A DNA stretch of 64,000 bases from Varroa destructor (GCF_002443255.2 NW_019211458.1:39627897-39691896), one strand, 5' to 3'. Positions 11,822 to 25,300 are shown, counted from the first letter of the stretch. Numbers and translations: made by a program. The notes: a model not told the origin generated them from the sequence alone.

Positions 11822-14800
11822 TCATAACTGACTCCAATCAGTAAATGAGAAAAGCTTGAAGTCATAGTTTTTCTTTCCATTGGCGTCATAATTGATGATG
11901 CGATTACAGGAACTACATATATGGGTGGGATCCAGTCGCATTTTCGGATGGTCGGTGATCACCCAATCCGCCGGACCTTTGCCGCACATCTGACACGTAA
12001 CGTTCACCTGTGAGAAGAAAACATCCTATTATAGAAGGGAAACTCATATCGAAAGAGAATCGAACACTTCATGTCGCCATATGATCACGAAGAACATATA
12101 AATTCAAGGGATGCTTCAGCGCAAAGTTTCCAAACCATCAGATACTCTTGGTAGTTGCAAATCCCTGATGATAAAAGCGCAACAGCTATCATCGTCTTCG
12201 ATATAAGCATTTAGATTTAATAGAAGATTTAGACCAGTTTCATAATCTGTATATAGTTAAAAGTATACCGTTCATGAGTCTAACTCTGAAAACTGTCCTC
12301 AGAGTCAAAATCACTGTAACACAAAACGTCATAGTGACAATTTTCAGATTACATGAATTTAACATGTTATTTCTAGCTATACTTTTTGTATATTATGAGC
12401 AGACTAAATGTAACCCTATAATAATGTTAAATTTTATAAATTTAACATACATAACATTAAAGGATAAGAAATATTACTATGATAGTAAAAACCTAAACGC
12501 CTTCTATCCATCGGGATATGGTTTAGTTAATTCGATATTATACCCTTCGAATTAACACCATATCCCAACTTGTCTACACGATTTGATGCCTCAAAATCTC
12601 GTTTTCTTGAATTTGCAAGAAGCTTTTATTGAGGTGTCAGGATTACTATAATCAGGTCTAAAGTCCGACCGCCAATTATACTTCAATTATTCTTTCAAAT
12701 CGTTTGCCTTTTTAAATAACTCCTGATTAATTCTTCCTGCAACGATGTCCGGACAGTGTGGAAATCAATGTACTAACGATTTTGGTCCCTATCATGCCAT
12801 AGGCATCATTGCCCATTGCATGAGTACTGTATTCGTATTTGTGCCGAATTTTTTTTTTTTAGAGAAGATTCTAATTTGTCACAACACCTCTCGTGTTGTT
12901 TAACAATAATTAATTATTAGCTATGGTGTCGATTAAAAATAAGTAGTAAAAGTGTGATAATACTTTTCGTTGAAAAGTATTATAAAGAATGATAATCAAA
13001 AAACCTAAAATATTATACCTGTTGGTGCACCCTTTGTCCCAAGAGCATGGGGTAATTGTTGATGTCAGAATCATCGCGTTGTTCGTTCAGAAGACGAATA
13101 TCGTTGAACACGACATGATGTTGACAGTCTCCGTTATGCATATAAACGTAAGGACGCCCTAATCGGATGCTGAGATCTCGAAACCTGTAATACGAATATT
13201 ACTGACCCAAAATTCGATGTAGTGTTCCATTTTTCATACTCCCATGTTGGACAAGCCCCAAACCATAGCGAGGAAGAGAACAAAACACGAACAATAAATT
13301 TTTAACTGAATCGCTAAAATGTGCGCTCACGTCCAACTTCTATTAACTAGATGCAGCTACTTGCGTCATACTCGTTATTTGCCTCCTGCAAATCCCCAAC
13401 CGATAACAAATAGTATCGGCTAAAGATCTGCGATAAACATGCTCTTAACATATCAAAAGCTATGCGTAAATCGGACGAAAATACATAAAAAATTTTCTGG
13501 CCATGCTTTGAAGTTATGCTCGCGTTAGTTAGGACACATAAGTTAGGACACAAAGACTACAGGTTCTAGTAACATCTAATATAGTCTAAGATGATGGAAT
13601 TGATTCAGACAGTATCTTATAATTACTAATGTCCATTTAATTGTGACCAGTAACTCGTATGACTGCATGTACGTTTATAATAAATAATGAGCCATGGGGC
13701 CGCATTACATATAAAAATATTTTTTGTATATTTGCCATTACTTACTTGACACCAACAATATCTCGAACTTCAAAGTCCCCCAGTTTATTATCGGATATCC
13801 ATTTGGCAATAACATTGGGATAATCCCAATTAGAACAGTAGAACGTATCCTCAATGAATATGAAGTAACTGGAATCATGATTAGATAGAAGGTAACCTAT
13901 TCTTTATTAGAAATCGTTTCAACTTTTGTAGTAGGCGTTTTTAATTCAAAACACCATATTCAGTACTTGTTCTGAAACTGTTCACCATTCTATCAAATAT
14001 AGGTATGCGTGATTGCTTTCTATTTGCAAATCTATCCAAAACATAATATGTAATGATTGTTTTATTTACCCTTTGATGCGATCTAAGAGAGGCTTGACCA
14101 TATTTAGCGCTTCTGGGTGATCTGCAAAATCCCCAGGACGTGCATGGCCTGACGTGCATTTAAATCTAGAAAGCAGATCAACACAAATTAGCACCTCAGC
14201 ATTTGCTTAGATGACGATTTTAACAGAAACACGTGCGGGTTACACTATGACGCGATCCGTATAGAAGCTTGGACAAGTCTTGGGCTATAAAAATCAGAAA
14301 CCTGTGACGTAAACTCCGTTAACAATACGTAGCGTGCACATCGTGGGTTATTACATTGAGATTTGCAATCCATGCGAACCGTTTTCTCATTGTTTGAGCC
14401 AATGTCTATGTTCGTATTGATTGTTAGATGCAAAGAAAATTACAAAAAGCTTTATTAAAATCTAGTAGTCTAGCTTTAGTTACTTTAGTCTAGCTTTAGT
14501 AACTTTAGTTAGTTTATGAAGTAATATGTTTACGATTGGCAAAGCTTACCTGTTTACAAGACTCTGGAGTTCGGTCGATCCCAAGACTGCGAACTGACCA
14601 ATTAGGTCGACAAAAGCCGGGGTACCAGTAGGAGGTGTTCGGAATAAACTAACCGTTAAAGTAGCTTCGAGCCATCTTACACGGGGTCCTCCTTCAACTA
14701 TTCGTGGACCTGGAGGCTCTGGAAACGCTGGAAGCCGTAAGTCAGTCTTGAGCGAACCTAAACGCAACATGCACGACGAGGAGGCATGCCAAGGACGACT

Positions 14801-15726
14801 TCGCTGAAGATCACTATAATCAGCGATGGGCGAAATTACCCCACACAGAAAGATATGCATGTTAATCATGGCCTTCGACTAAGCATTGTTCATAGTAATG
14901 TTTATAATGTCATATAAACAATCTATAATGCAAACAGTACATCCAATAAGATCCTTATATTTAACAAAGGGGTCCTTATCCTCTTAGTTATTACATGACC
15001 TGTGGACTAACCTTTTGCGTATTCGAAGCGAAATCCAGCCATCATCATTGTCTGGAATAACTGTACAGTCAACTTCTTCGCACCCACACATTAGTTGCGA
15101 ATGCTCCATAGCGACGCTTAGAGATCGAAAAGTTTCGTCGTCAACTGACATCATCCGGTGAATAGTCAAAGCTTTGTTCACTTCCTAGAGATGCACACAT
15201 GCGTCAGACCTGTTATAATGTATAGTATTTATTCGAATCATACGTACATAGATCACGAAAATCACATAACAACAAGAAGAGAATAATTTATAGATTCAAA
15301 GCGTTCTAGTATATTAATAGTAAACCAGACTAGACCTACAGCGACAGAAAAGTAAATAAATTGTAAATGCTGAAGTGATACTAACTTCATACTCTCTGCT
15401 TGATGTTGGTTTGTAATGCATGTAAAATGCTAGCACGTTTCCTGCCTTACCACCACTTACGTAGTTTAAGGGACCACTAAAATAATCACTTTGGCAAGTT
15501 GCGTACAATACGTACTGCTTATCAACATAACTGTTCTTACCGTTGTCTCTCGCAGATACACAAACGCGGCACCCGTAGCTAAGTGATTTGCTGAGAAGCT
15601 GTCGATAAACTCGGAGACTTTAATCAGCTCGGAACAACCCGGGCCCTGAGCAATGCCGTGAAGGTCATCTAGGGTCTTTGGAGCCTTGTTTCTATTTTCA
15701 TTTGGAGAGTCGCTGTCAAAGGCCAT
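11822..15726 (-). CDS. SNAPC3: snRNA-activating protein complex subunit 3 (SNAPC3/SNAP50), seven exons
   Basis: SNAP50 is a core subunit of SNAPc, which binds the proximal sequence element of snRNA genes to start Pol II and Pol III transcription in the nucleus. Exons, in reading order on -: 15726-15541, 15184-15012, 14813-14550, 14165-14070, 13868-13746, 13184-13019, 12007-11822 (with stop). All junctions are GT-AG; intron phases are 0,2,2,2,2,0. The spliced protein is 397 aa (human 411). The family's C-terminal zinc region is intact: residues 292-304 resemble the human PYLYCHQGDCEH segment, with H297, C301 and H303. They are followed by FNDIRL and the terminal C341-x2-C344 and C367-x2-C370. 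Residues around VIPDNDD and LRIRK match the human VIPENTD and LGVRK. The N-terminal 60 residues and residues about 120-165 are poorly conserved. The start is the first ATG of an open exon. Exon borders were fitted by eye; exons 1 and 3 are the least certain. Confidence 0.93.
12957..12983. repeat. Perfect 12-bp hairpin in SNAPC3 intron 6
   Basis: Positions 12957-12968 pair without mismatch with 12972-12983 around a 3-base loop. It lies in the 1011-bp last intron, near the donor of exon 6. No function is evident. Confidence 0.8.
14464..14516. repeat. Short tandem repeat in SNAPC3 intron 3
   Basis: A unit of about 20 bp containing TCTAGCTTTAGT is repeated a little over twice with small changes. 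It lies just downstream of the exon 3 donor. Confidence 0.8.
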
Positions 15727-17680
15727 TGCCTTTTCTCGTTTGCAGACGCGCTAAACACGCAGATAACTAGTCCTTTTCTTGGCTAAAATAAACTACAGAC
15801 CACGAAATGAGCTAGTAAGTTATGTACAAATCAATTTAAGAAATGCTAGAATCAAACACAAAGTGAAAATTTTTCCATCAAAGAACGCGTTCAGAACTGG
15901 AAGATGGGCAATAATCTGCACGCAAACTAACACCTTTAAACGAACAAAACAGGAGCAAATCTGTATTCTATTATTCCAACTCGGTCACAACAAACAAATA
16001 AACTCAATTTATTGAGCAGCATTAACAAGGGATTGTTTAGCGACGATAGGAGTTTATAATTCACTATATGAACTAGTCGGTCACACCGGGTCAGCGTAAT
16101 CTTGTTGACTCTCTATTTACTAGCTTGATAAAAGAAAAATCCTTTTGATGCATCGTAAGGTGCGTACCGGTCGATCAGCCGATGTCTAGTCTTATCAAAC
16201 CTAATTTTAAGAACACGTTTTAAAGCAGAGAAAGCTGTCTCATTCATGTTTCATTTTAAATCGAACGTTCCTTATTTATGGCACTGTTATCATTGAGTCG
16301 ACAGCGGTGACCGACATGGAAGTTGGCGTCTAGGTCACAAAAACAGTAACAATTGTCATCAACTATAAACTATTCGAGGGAAAATTCATATTACACTTTT
16401 CATATTTTCCCACTATACGTTATTATTATTTTATTACATCATTTTCACACTATCTTTTTCAGTTATGAAATTGATATTTTCATATATACTAGGGAGATTT
16501 CTGCTGTAATTATCAGCGCAAATGTGTACAAAAATAACAAGCCATATGATTCTATATGCCCTAGCTACAATTATAACTAGGTAATTTTATACGCTATTGA
16601 TCATCTCCTGAGAGCGACTTCATCCACCGTATTTGCGGTTCCTTTCAAACCTTCGTTAGCTACCGTATTTGAACTACAACTACAACTACAAGACATTCTA
16701 TTCGAATGGAAAATGATTTATTAGAAGGTGTGTGTAAAGGTTTTTATTCGCCTTATTTTCAAATGAAGGTATTCAAAATCAAAACTATCCTAACCCCCGC
16801 TAACGCCTACTAAACCTAGAACCACGTGAATATCGAGTTCCAACTCCGGAAAAGATACGCTTGTTTCTTGCTATAGGTCAGCCGCGCGACGCTAACGCAG
16901 TTTCGGGCGTAAAGCGCAAAATGTTCTTTTTTAGACATTGTTTGGATATTTGTTCAGGCCCCTCAAAGGCAACATCGTCTGATCTATTTTAGGAGCATCA
17001 AAATAATATTTCTCATAATTCAATCAAAGGCATTTTAACGCTGCTTTTATATGATCTGACGAAATGATACTGCAGCCTGAAATAATCTCAAAAGTTATGT
17101 CTTCGAATAGGTTTATATCATTGTTTTTTTAGAGCTCACGATGCGAAGACAAACTTATGGGTTTCATCAGCATCAGAATTGTCAGATTGCTGATTAAATA
17201 TTGTCTTTGTGTTATTATTATCGGTTATCATTTTATGGCTCAACCTATAAGTGTACTCCTTAAGTGTTTGCAAAATATCTCTTACACATTGTTGACATCG
17301 TTAACTAGGACGAAAATATGCTTACTCTAAATAAGACAATATTGATCATACAGTATACCCCTTTTTATTTCAACATAGAACACTTACATAGTGATACCTT
17401 TGGACTAGGATTTTTTTTTTACTTTCAAACATGAGTGATACATCACATATTTCTTTGTAAGTCAGCCACAAGCAATTTGTCCTTCTGACAATCCCTTGAA
17501 AATCAAATAAACGCCTTCTAGGCTTTTGATGACTTTTGTTGCAGATCAGCTTAAATGTGTTTATGGTTAAAAGGAACGAAAGAAGGCGTGTAAGACTTCT
17601 TATACCACCTATGCACTAATGCATGTAAGATAACCATATACTCGTATATATATATATGCGTATACATACCTAAAATTTGT
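15727..17680. other. Intergenic stretch upstream of SNAPC3
   Basis: AT-rich DNA between the SNAPC3 start and the presumed SCO1 3' end. It should include the SNAPC3 promoter and 5' UTR, but I see no clear TATA box or initiator. Open frames here are short and have no recognisable similarity. Confidence 0.6.
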
Positions 17681-17697
17681 TTTATTATCTATTTATT
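17681..17697 (-). terminator. Candidate poly(A) signals of SCO1
   Basis: Two AATAAA hexamers on - (17686-17681 and 17697-17692) lie about 600 bases beyond the SCO1 stop. I noticed no closer canonical signal, though a variant hexamer could be used. Confidence 0.4.
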
Positions 17698-18287
17698 AAT
17701 AAACTATGTAATTTACAGCAACTACTATTAGCAACGCACCTGTGTGCGGTACCGAACGGATTTCGACCACACACTCTTATATTTTAATGAGGGCTCGTTA
17801 GCACTCGGCTGGCGCCTTTTCTTCGCCGGCGCCCCTGAAGTTTTTTTCAAAGTAAAATGGATACACAAATGCATGCTCTATTCTATTGCGCACTGGTTGA
17901 TCTGAAGGTCGATGGATCGGTCTGTGAGAGCAAAACTCCACATGGTCAACAGATACGACAATACAAGCGTAACCCGCCAAGCGCATAATCTATACGCGCG
18001 AGCTAACCTTTCTGTTAAATGCACAGAGTATTGGCAGGATTACAGCAACATTTAATAGCTCACTTGCCATAACATAAATTGGCCGTTGAACCATCAGCTC
18101 ATCTGTGAGCCATTTTTTACTTGTCTTTGTTATCCTCGTAATATGATCAGCTCCTCCGCTCAAGTAGTTTTGATCCTCAGAGACCGACAAACCGGCGGAA
18201 TACAGGCGTGTTCCTAAATTCGAACGAAACCTCTTATCTCTCGCTTTACCTTCAGATGCGCCAGTTTTCGCACATAAGCATTGATTC

Positions 18288-19154
18288 CTAGAAAATTCCA
18301 AATATGCCACCCTTTTTTTGGTTATCGAACTTCAGCTTCTGCATGACGATAGCGTCAACAATTTGTTTTGCTGTTCGATTTTGTCCGTAGTAGTCAATGA
18401 AATCTCCCTCTGGTCCAATTAAATACATGATAACCGTGTGATCAACGATATAATCATCTTCTTGATCTCGAGGGCCGACGCTGAAGTACACCCGAAATGC
18501 CTTCGTTGCACGTGCTAACTGCTCAACCGTACCAGTCAAACCGAGAATTTTTGGCGAGAATTCTGCTAAATAAGATTTAATCGCTTCCTTTGTATCTCGC
18601 TCTGGGTCAACGGTAATAAACAACGGCTGTAACTCAATATGCGGGTATTCCTTCTCAATGATGTCGACAATTTTTGCCATCTTCTCGAGTTCATCGGGAC
18701 AGATATCTGGGCAATGGGTGAAACCAAAATAGAGCAGAACCCACTTGCCGTGAAAGTCTGCAGATTTGCGTGGCAGCCCATTGTAGTCGACGAGTTCAAA
18801 AACACCGCCTATCTTAGCCTTGCCCAATACACGTTTGCGCTCTTTTTCGATATTTTGCTTTTTCTCGTTTTTAACGTATAGCATAAATGTCAAAAGCGCG
18901 CCACCTAGACCCAAGCCGATGCCCACGGTCCTCCAGGTTACTGGCGATTCGCGCTTCTTAGGTTGTGGGGGAAGTTTGGTTGATTCTGTTGTGCATGGTC
19001 GTGACACAATGAAAACTGTACCAAATGTGGACCGCCACCCTGATCGACTCAGTCCATCGGATAGATTCTGTTGTTGTTGTTGTTGTCGTTGTTGTGTGGT
19101 GATTCGTGGCACGGCTGCCAGTGGGCGAGCGAGAATTCGACGGAAGAACGCCAT
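18288..19154 (-). CDS. SCO1: SCO1/SCO2-type mitochondrial copper chaperone, single coding exon
   Basis: SCO proteins sit in the mitochondrial inner membrane and pass copper to the CuA site of cytochrome c oxidase subunit 2. The 288-aa product has a basic presequence (FFRRILAR at residues 3-10), a glutamine run at about 21-29, and one membrane segment at about 76-94 (TVGIGLGLGGALLTFMLYV). The intermembrane-space thioredoxin-like domain follows. The copper ligands are present: C148 and C152 in THCPDICPDEL, and H239 in VDHTVIMY; the TVDPERDT motif is at 181-188. I start at the ATG at 19154: the frame stays open further upstream, but only to a TTG, and a CTTTGCAG splice-acceptor-like sequence ends three bases before this ATG, suggesting a 5' UTR intron. 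The coding part lacks introns. Choice between SCO1 and SCO2 cannot be made here; most invertebrates have one. Confidence 0.96.
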   Translation of the reverse strand: MAFFRRILARPLAAVPRITTQQRQQQQQQNLSDGLSRSGWRSTFGTVFIVSRPCTTESTKLPPQPKKRESPVTWRTVGIGLGLGGALLTFMLYVKNEKKQNIEKERKRVLGKAKIGGVFELVDYNGLPRKSADFHGKWVLLYFGFTHCPDICPDELEKMAKIVDIIEKEYPHIELQPLFITVDPERDTKEAIKSYLAEFSPKILGLTGTVEQLARATKAFRVYFSVGPRDQEDDYIVDHTVIMYLIGPEGDFIDYYGQNRTAKQIVDAIVMQKLKFDNQKKGGIFGIF

Positions 19155-19163
19155 TGTCTGCAA
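19155..19163 (-). promoter_or_regulatory. Putative 5' UTR splice acceptor of SCO1
   Basis: On -, a pyrimidine-containing CTTTGCAG ends at 19158, three bases before the SCO1 ATG. Used as an acceptor it would begin the exon with ACA-ATG and remove the 26-codon upstream extension, which has no ATG of its own. Confidence 0.4.
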
Positions 19164-19329
19164 AGTGCATACATACGCGTCAAGATGTAAGAAAACGGTC
19201 AATATAAAAGCGTATGCCTTGAGAATAGCCAAGCGTTTATGGACAGTAAAACAATTACCAAAGAATATTTTTTAGAAGTCTGATGAAAAGCGAATAAAAC
19301 GCTATAGCCAGTACCTGTTTACATGATTA

Positions 19330-22300
19330 ACTTTTAGGTGGAAAATCAGTTCGAGGCAGAACTGTTTTTTTTTTGTAGTTCCAGCATTTTCACACGTTTT
19401 CACCGTCAGCAAACAATGACGTTCTTCCATATTAGATATTCTATGATTGGCGGAAAAGTAATTATACGCGACCAAAGGCTTAGAAATAAATTCTTCTGTA
19501 TATACCCGAATTATATCGTTAAATGCTGTCCAAAGAAGGTTGATTTTTCAATACTTTATGTGCATCCAGAACGAAAGACGGTAAACTTAATTAGATATTC
19601 AGTGTTTAATTCAAATGATCATGTATTAAAATAATCGGTTGCTTCTATGGCTAATTCGTTTATAATATGCATAAACCTTTGACATAAAACAAATTCGGCA
19701 CTCATACTTCACTAGATGTGATCTATTAATCCAAATTTCCCAACAAGTGTTGGCTTTTCCGTTCCTATCGTACAATATTTATAATGATCACACTGATAAG
19801 TAGATAATGTGAAGATCGGATAGCTCGTTCAAGGAAAAATCCAATCATTACTGTTTAGGGCACCACCTGAAGTATTCACTATAGGAGTTGTTTTGAATAC
19901 CCAGGATAAAGACGTAGTGTTCCAACAAAATGAAGCACGCAGGTCCGACATTGCGTTGGCTTTAGAGCGAACTTTCGTGGTTGTGAAGTTTTAAGTTCCC
20001 CGACAGAGTTTGTTACTGAAGGAGTCACCGCTTAATAGTAATTTGTTTCGAGGACGACTATGTTCTTTTTAAAACTGTACATATAAGATGAAACATATCG
20101 CACGGGCGCAGTATTTATCATGTTGGACTCTATATTTAGTTGTGCAGATACCCTTGCAAGCCCTATACGGCCTGCTTTGTTTCGTTTTCATGCAAACTAA
20201 GTCGAAAAAATAATCTAATACATACCCGTGCGAAACTAGCTGCTGATGCCGATCAAGCAGCACATGCACTGACCAAATCAAAATATTTGAATGATCGCGC
20301 ACGGGATGGCCTTTAGCGCAGGAAAGTTTATTTGAGATTAGTGTGGCGCCAAGTTCGACACAGACATGGCAGACGTATGAGATGATATTTAAAGGCAAAC
20401 AATTAAATTAGCGAGAATTGTTTTAAAACCAAGTCACATATTTAAATTACGATATAATCAATTTGAAACGTACGTACATGAAATTTCGAATAGCTTTTAT
20501 TTGGCTTGTAAGTAAATTTGAGAACAAAAGTGCTGTACCTTTAACGTGATAAGAGATTAGCTAGGCGATGCGTCCTAAATTCTAGTGAAATATCAAGTTT
20601 AAATGTTTCCGTGGTGTGTGTGTTATTTGAGTAATCACAAGCGTGGTAGTTGGTTGAATTCAAAAGAGGAAGAACCCGCTGATATAGTGAGACAACTTCG
20701 AGTGTTCAAGCAAAGTTATCTGAGTCAATTATAATTAATAATAATTAATTGTCACACGTAGCACGGCCTTACGCATAGTTTGAAAGTGTGCAGGTCAGCA
20801 CAGCACGTAGCTTGCAGTTAAAGGTTCCTCATATTGGCTGGTCTTTCTAGTAAATTTTTTAATTTTCTAATCTAAAATTCTAAAGAAAACACGTACTCTT
20901 AGTAATATAAACGCCCAGATATCCGTAGTGCTTTCCAATTAGCATCCCCTACATTAACATGAACAGTTAATTTAATGTTGGAACCGGTTTAATGCGCATA
21001 TCGGTTAGCTTCTGCAAGTTACCATTTCCTGGTGTTATGGCTTCATTGACCACATATCAATTTCTATATTCTTTTACCACATACTATTAGCTTACTTCCT
21101 TTAACGCTATTGTTTGTGGTATTTCTATAGTAGTATTACGTAATGTATCATTCTCTTCATATTTCGAATCGAATTTCTAAATAAACTAAAGAGTTATTAA
21201 GCTTTTGTGACTTTCCATAAGTCAGACAGTTAAAATTATAGACATTATTCAACCATATGGGCAGTTTATTTACGTCGTATTCCGAAATTAGCTATGTAAA
21301 ATGCAAACAATGCGTTCTGTTGTATACCTTCTAATCAATGTCTATCATTTTCAATAAAGTAGGTTTTAAACAAAGAAGCTGCTTGATATGTTTAGTGTAT
21401 TTGTGCAATCTGTACTAACGATATCAGTAGCGAATTCAAAATGCCCACAAAATTTTGTAATCAGTTAGTAGATAATAATGGCGTATGGTAGACCTGAAAA
21501 AATCTATACATTTCAGGTACCGTACTCCAGCCTTGGTTCCCATTGCTCCAGCACGTGTTTGAGTTAACAAACAAAAAACATGTTTACTGTTTGTGTTTTC
21601 GTTAAGTATTTGATAGTATTTATTTTTCTACTACGTGCATTTATTGTTACGCGGTCACCAACAATTAGGTTGTGAGCATTTCCGTCGCCATCGCTATATA
21701 AAAAACGAGGTGCTGCGTGAATATGCCGAATTTCTACTGTAATTGGGGTGCGTCGGGCTCTCGACTTCGACCCACCCGCGATCATTGTGATAATCCACTA
21801 CGGCTGTATCTACATTAAGGGGAAAAGGGAAAAGGCCCTAGGGATATATATAGCGATGGCGTGGCTACGAAGCGTAGTGCGCGCGCTTTACCACTTTTGT
21901 ACTAAAAAATGTTAAAAAAAAAGTTTCATAGCCGAGAGTAAGTTACCGCACTGAAGTTAACGAGTGTTTCGGTTTAACGTCTGATACTACCGTTAGGCAT
22001 TTCATTAGATAGCGGGCTACCAGTTAGAAAGAAAGTGTCTACGCCGCATTTAAACAGAGGCTACCACGTGTTAGCAAAGTCTAGTACGCGAGCACGTTAT
22101 CCAGTACGCCATCAGGGGGCAATATATGGTACTAGTGCCGTTAATGCTATTGGTGGCAGGAAGGGAAAAGTCGTAGCTGAAATTTCAGCGACAAGTTCGT
22201 ACGAAAATGGACGAAGGAGACAACTCCGTAGGGGAGCGTTTGACATTTAAAAAACAGACACGTCGCCACTGACGCGACTCTTCGCGAGGCTTGTTTCAGA

Positions 22301-25300
22301 AGCATCTGCTAGGGTTTGCCTGTGTGTTTCTGCTACACTCAGCCCCACACACCTTAGAATCGGTTGGGGCCAGCGCAAGAAAATGGAATGGAGGACCTAT
22401 ACTCATTTACGCGGTAGACGCCAATTTAATTATTAGAGAGCTCCAAGCTGGCATTTTGTTTTGGAACGTTCCTAGAAAAAATCATGATAGTACGGCTTTG
22501 TGATTTACTGTATTGTAAATCTTACTGCAGTGTCGCCGACGGACTTCCTGTTCCTTTCAAATCTTGCGCGCAAGTATTGGACGTACCAGTGTATATCTAA
22601 AAAGATGCAGTGCAAGTACTCTAGTTTAATAAAATGTTCCTGGGCGCATACACAGCAAGCTTTGGTTTCGAATCAAAGCGAACACAGAACTCGTTGTACG
22701 GATCCGGGCTTGAGCAATGGACACGTTCCGGTATATGCAAGCAGTGAAAAATTTCTGTCGGTGATGGGCATGTAAACATTAAGAGACAGGTTGTTGCTTT
22801 GTGGGACGTTAGCCGATGTCTGAAACTTCGGGGAGAAACACGTGTATTTTGGTGTATTCCAGACCCGGCAATTGGAAAGGTAATGGGTTGTAGAGAGGTC
22901 TAAAGTAGGTCTGAATAGGTATTTCTTATTGTGTAGTCCCAGCAGCCAAGAAGGGTCTGAAGCAAGTAGAACAGGCGCCGTAACATATTAGGGCCTGCGT
23001 GAGCATGTTGGGTATAATCGAAAAATCTCGTTAAAACAAGCTCTAAGTTGGCTATTATCACATGACAGAGAATGGGGCTGGGAGAGCGCCAAATCATCTG
23101 ATGGGATATACGTGGGTCGGGTGGCTGAGTATTGCGGCGCCTATGAATGTAAGATATTAATGTGGGACATTTTCATCGGCAGTTCTATGTAAGACCAACG
23201 TCGTGCCAATAAGTCACACTTGGACGAACACTACAATGTGTATCGATTTTTTTCGAAATTACGATGTATGAAAATGAAAGACGATATGGTCCCCAAATAA
23301 GCACCTTCTGCGGAGCGATCAGCACATATGCAGGACGCAAATAGTAGGATTACTCAAAGTGAACGCGTTGTCTTCGGAGCGATCCTGAACCAAATTAACG
23401 AACACAAGAGAGACGTTGCTAGCGCACTGCAATAAACAAGTGTCATTCTAGAAGATACATACTAAATACATCGAAAAAGCTTGCAATAAGCAGGTGAATT
23501 AAGGGTAGTGAGTGTTGAACGGCTTGAAGATCATCATGCAGCGAGGTGCTTGATAACTATTCGTATTTGAAAAATTGCTACAGGGTGCTGTTTACAGTGG
23601 CTCGTAGACTTAGTCATACCTGGGTCTAGATAAAAATATGATCCTCTTACGGGAGCTTCTGATCGAATTTTTGGGTAAATTTCTGACCGCCCAAGCAAGC
23701 TACATTCATCATTTTGTGAGTCGATTATAGGAAACTATTTCTGGATAGCAGGCGGCAAGTCATCGGCCAGTTACACTGAAAAGATTCAGAAGTTGATGCA
23801 AGAGATAGTGACACCTGTATTGTTAAAGGCGCAATGACCGATCCCTGGTAACGAGTTCGCCGGCGATTGAATTATAACAGGTGATCATTATGGTAGGTTG
23901 TTTTGAATTACACTCGCGCAGCCTTACGTCGTCTGTCCAAGGTGGTCAAGATTTTGAGGTGTATTTCAGTACGGCCATAAACTCGTTCACAGATTCGCCT
24001 TTACGAAGACAAGATCGAGGGAATGTTCTATATATCTTACCTCTTCGTGGTTTTACCATAATATTAAAGAAAAAAATTAGTTGTCCAAACGATTTTGCAT
24101 TAGCTAAAAACATTCATCTAAAGCTAAATCTTAGGGAAACTACTCTGCGCTATTTTCCATAGATTGCTAAGTCAGTTCGATGACCTTTACGACGATGAGT
24201 TCAACAGCCGTTTATAATGTTTTTTATCCATATAATTAGCAGTGAAACAGTTTTTGAAAGAGAATGTATTTTTTCAAACAAACATTTGTTCTTTCTTATA
24301 TTAAGAAAAGGCCGGACTTAAGGACTCAATCCTATCAGACCTATCGCAAAACTTTTCTAAAGTATTTACCATAAATATACCTCTCTTTTTCAGAAAATTT
24401 CAATATATTTTTCAATGAGGTCCTTAGAAATGATGTTTGTCAGTAATCGTTGGCAATTATTGTATCAGGGAGTTTTAAGGAACCTTAATACAGCCAATAC
24501 TGTAACCACGTTCCTTTCTTTCTTATGTTTGTCGGTGCATCGACCAGAGAATAAAAAAAACTCAGCTTCATCATGCGAATTTTACTGAATGCAATCCCCT
24601 TCGTTTTATCGAATCCGCCTGATCCACGATTATATAGAAACGGTCGTACCTAACGCAATTTTGTGTTCCACTTTCCCATATGCTGTCTTAATAGACAGAA
24701 GTTATTTGGGACATTGTGCTATCTAGTGCTATGTAGTCTTCTAGTGTTCTAATCAATCTTTTGATCTTAAACGCCCTGTGCTTTTTGGAACGATGTAAAG
24801 GACACGGAAACGATACAGATCGGTATATACATAAAGTACGTAGATCCATATTCCCACTTCAGAACTTTATCAAGCTGCTGCTACTACTATAAATAATTAG
24901 AACAAAAGATTTTTAAAAAATCTACTGGATGTTGCGATATCAGTCACCACAGTGTTACGTATTTATTTTTTTTTTCAAACAGCCCTAATATTATCATTAT
25001 TGTTGTTGTTGTTGTTATCACAGCTATTTGTGATCCATTTTGTACTCTAGCTACTGAATCAATCTAGCTTTTGCGTGATACGCACCAGACATCAGTAAAA
25101 AATTACCGATCCATTCTTCTTAAAATTGTTGTTTGCCAACTAGGCTATATTATGTTTTATTGGACGTTTAGCCAGTTTTATGTGCCTGGGGTCACTGCTG
25201 TCGTTGCTGTGATCAGGGTAAAGATTCGTATCGTTCCCTTCATTTAATTTACGCCGGCTGAGACCGATCCAATCAAACAAAAAACACTCTGTCATCAAAA

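Noticed and set aside
17990..18310. 106-codon open frame on - overlapping the end of SCO1
   Set aside because: It overlaps the SCO1 C terminus in another frame and otherwise lies in its presumed 3' UTR. No similarity is seen.
19155..19232. 26-codon N-terminal extension of SCO1
   Set aside because: It starts at TTG, not ATG, and is separated from the true presequence by an acceptor-like CTTTGCAG. It is probably intron or UTR.
18820..19275. 151-codon open frame on + opposite SCO1
   Set aside because: It is a shadow of the SCO1 coding sequence on the other strand; its cysteine run is the complement of the SCO1 glutamine repeat.
22660..22700. TTCGAATC near 22672 as a further SINE B box
   Set aside because: None of the flanking blocks shared by copies A-D is present.
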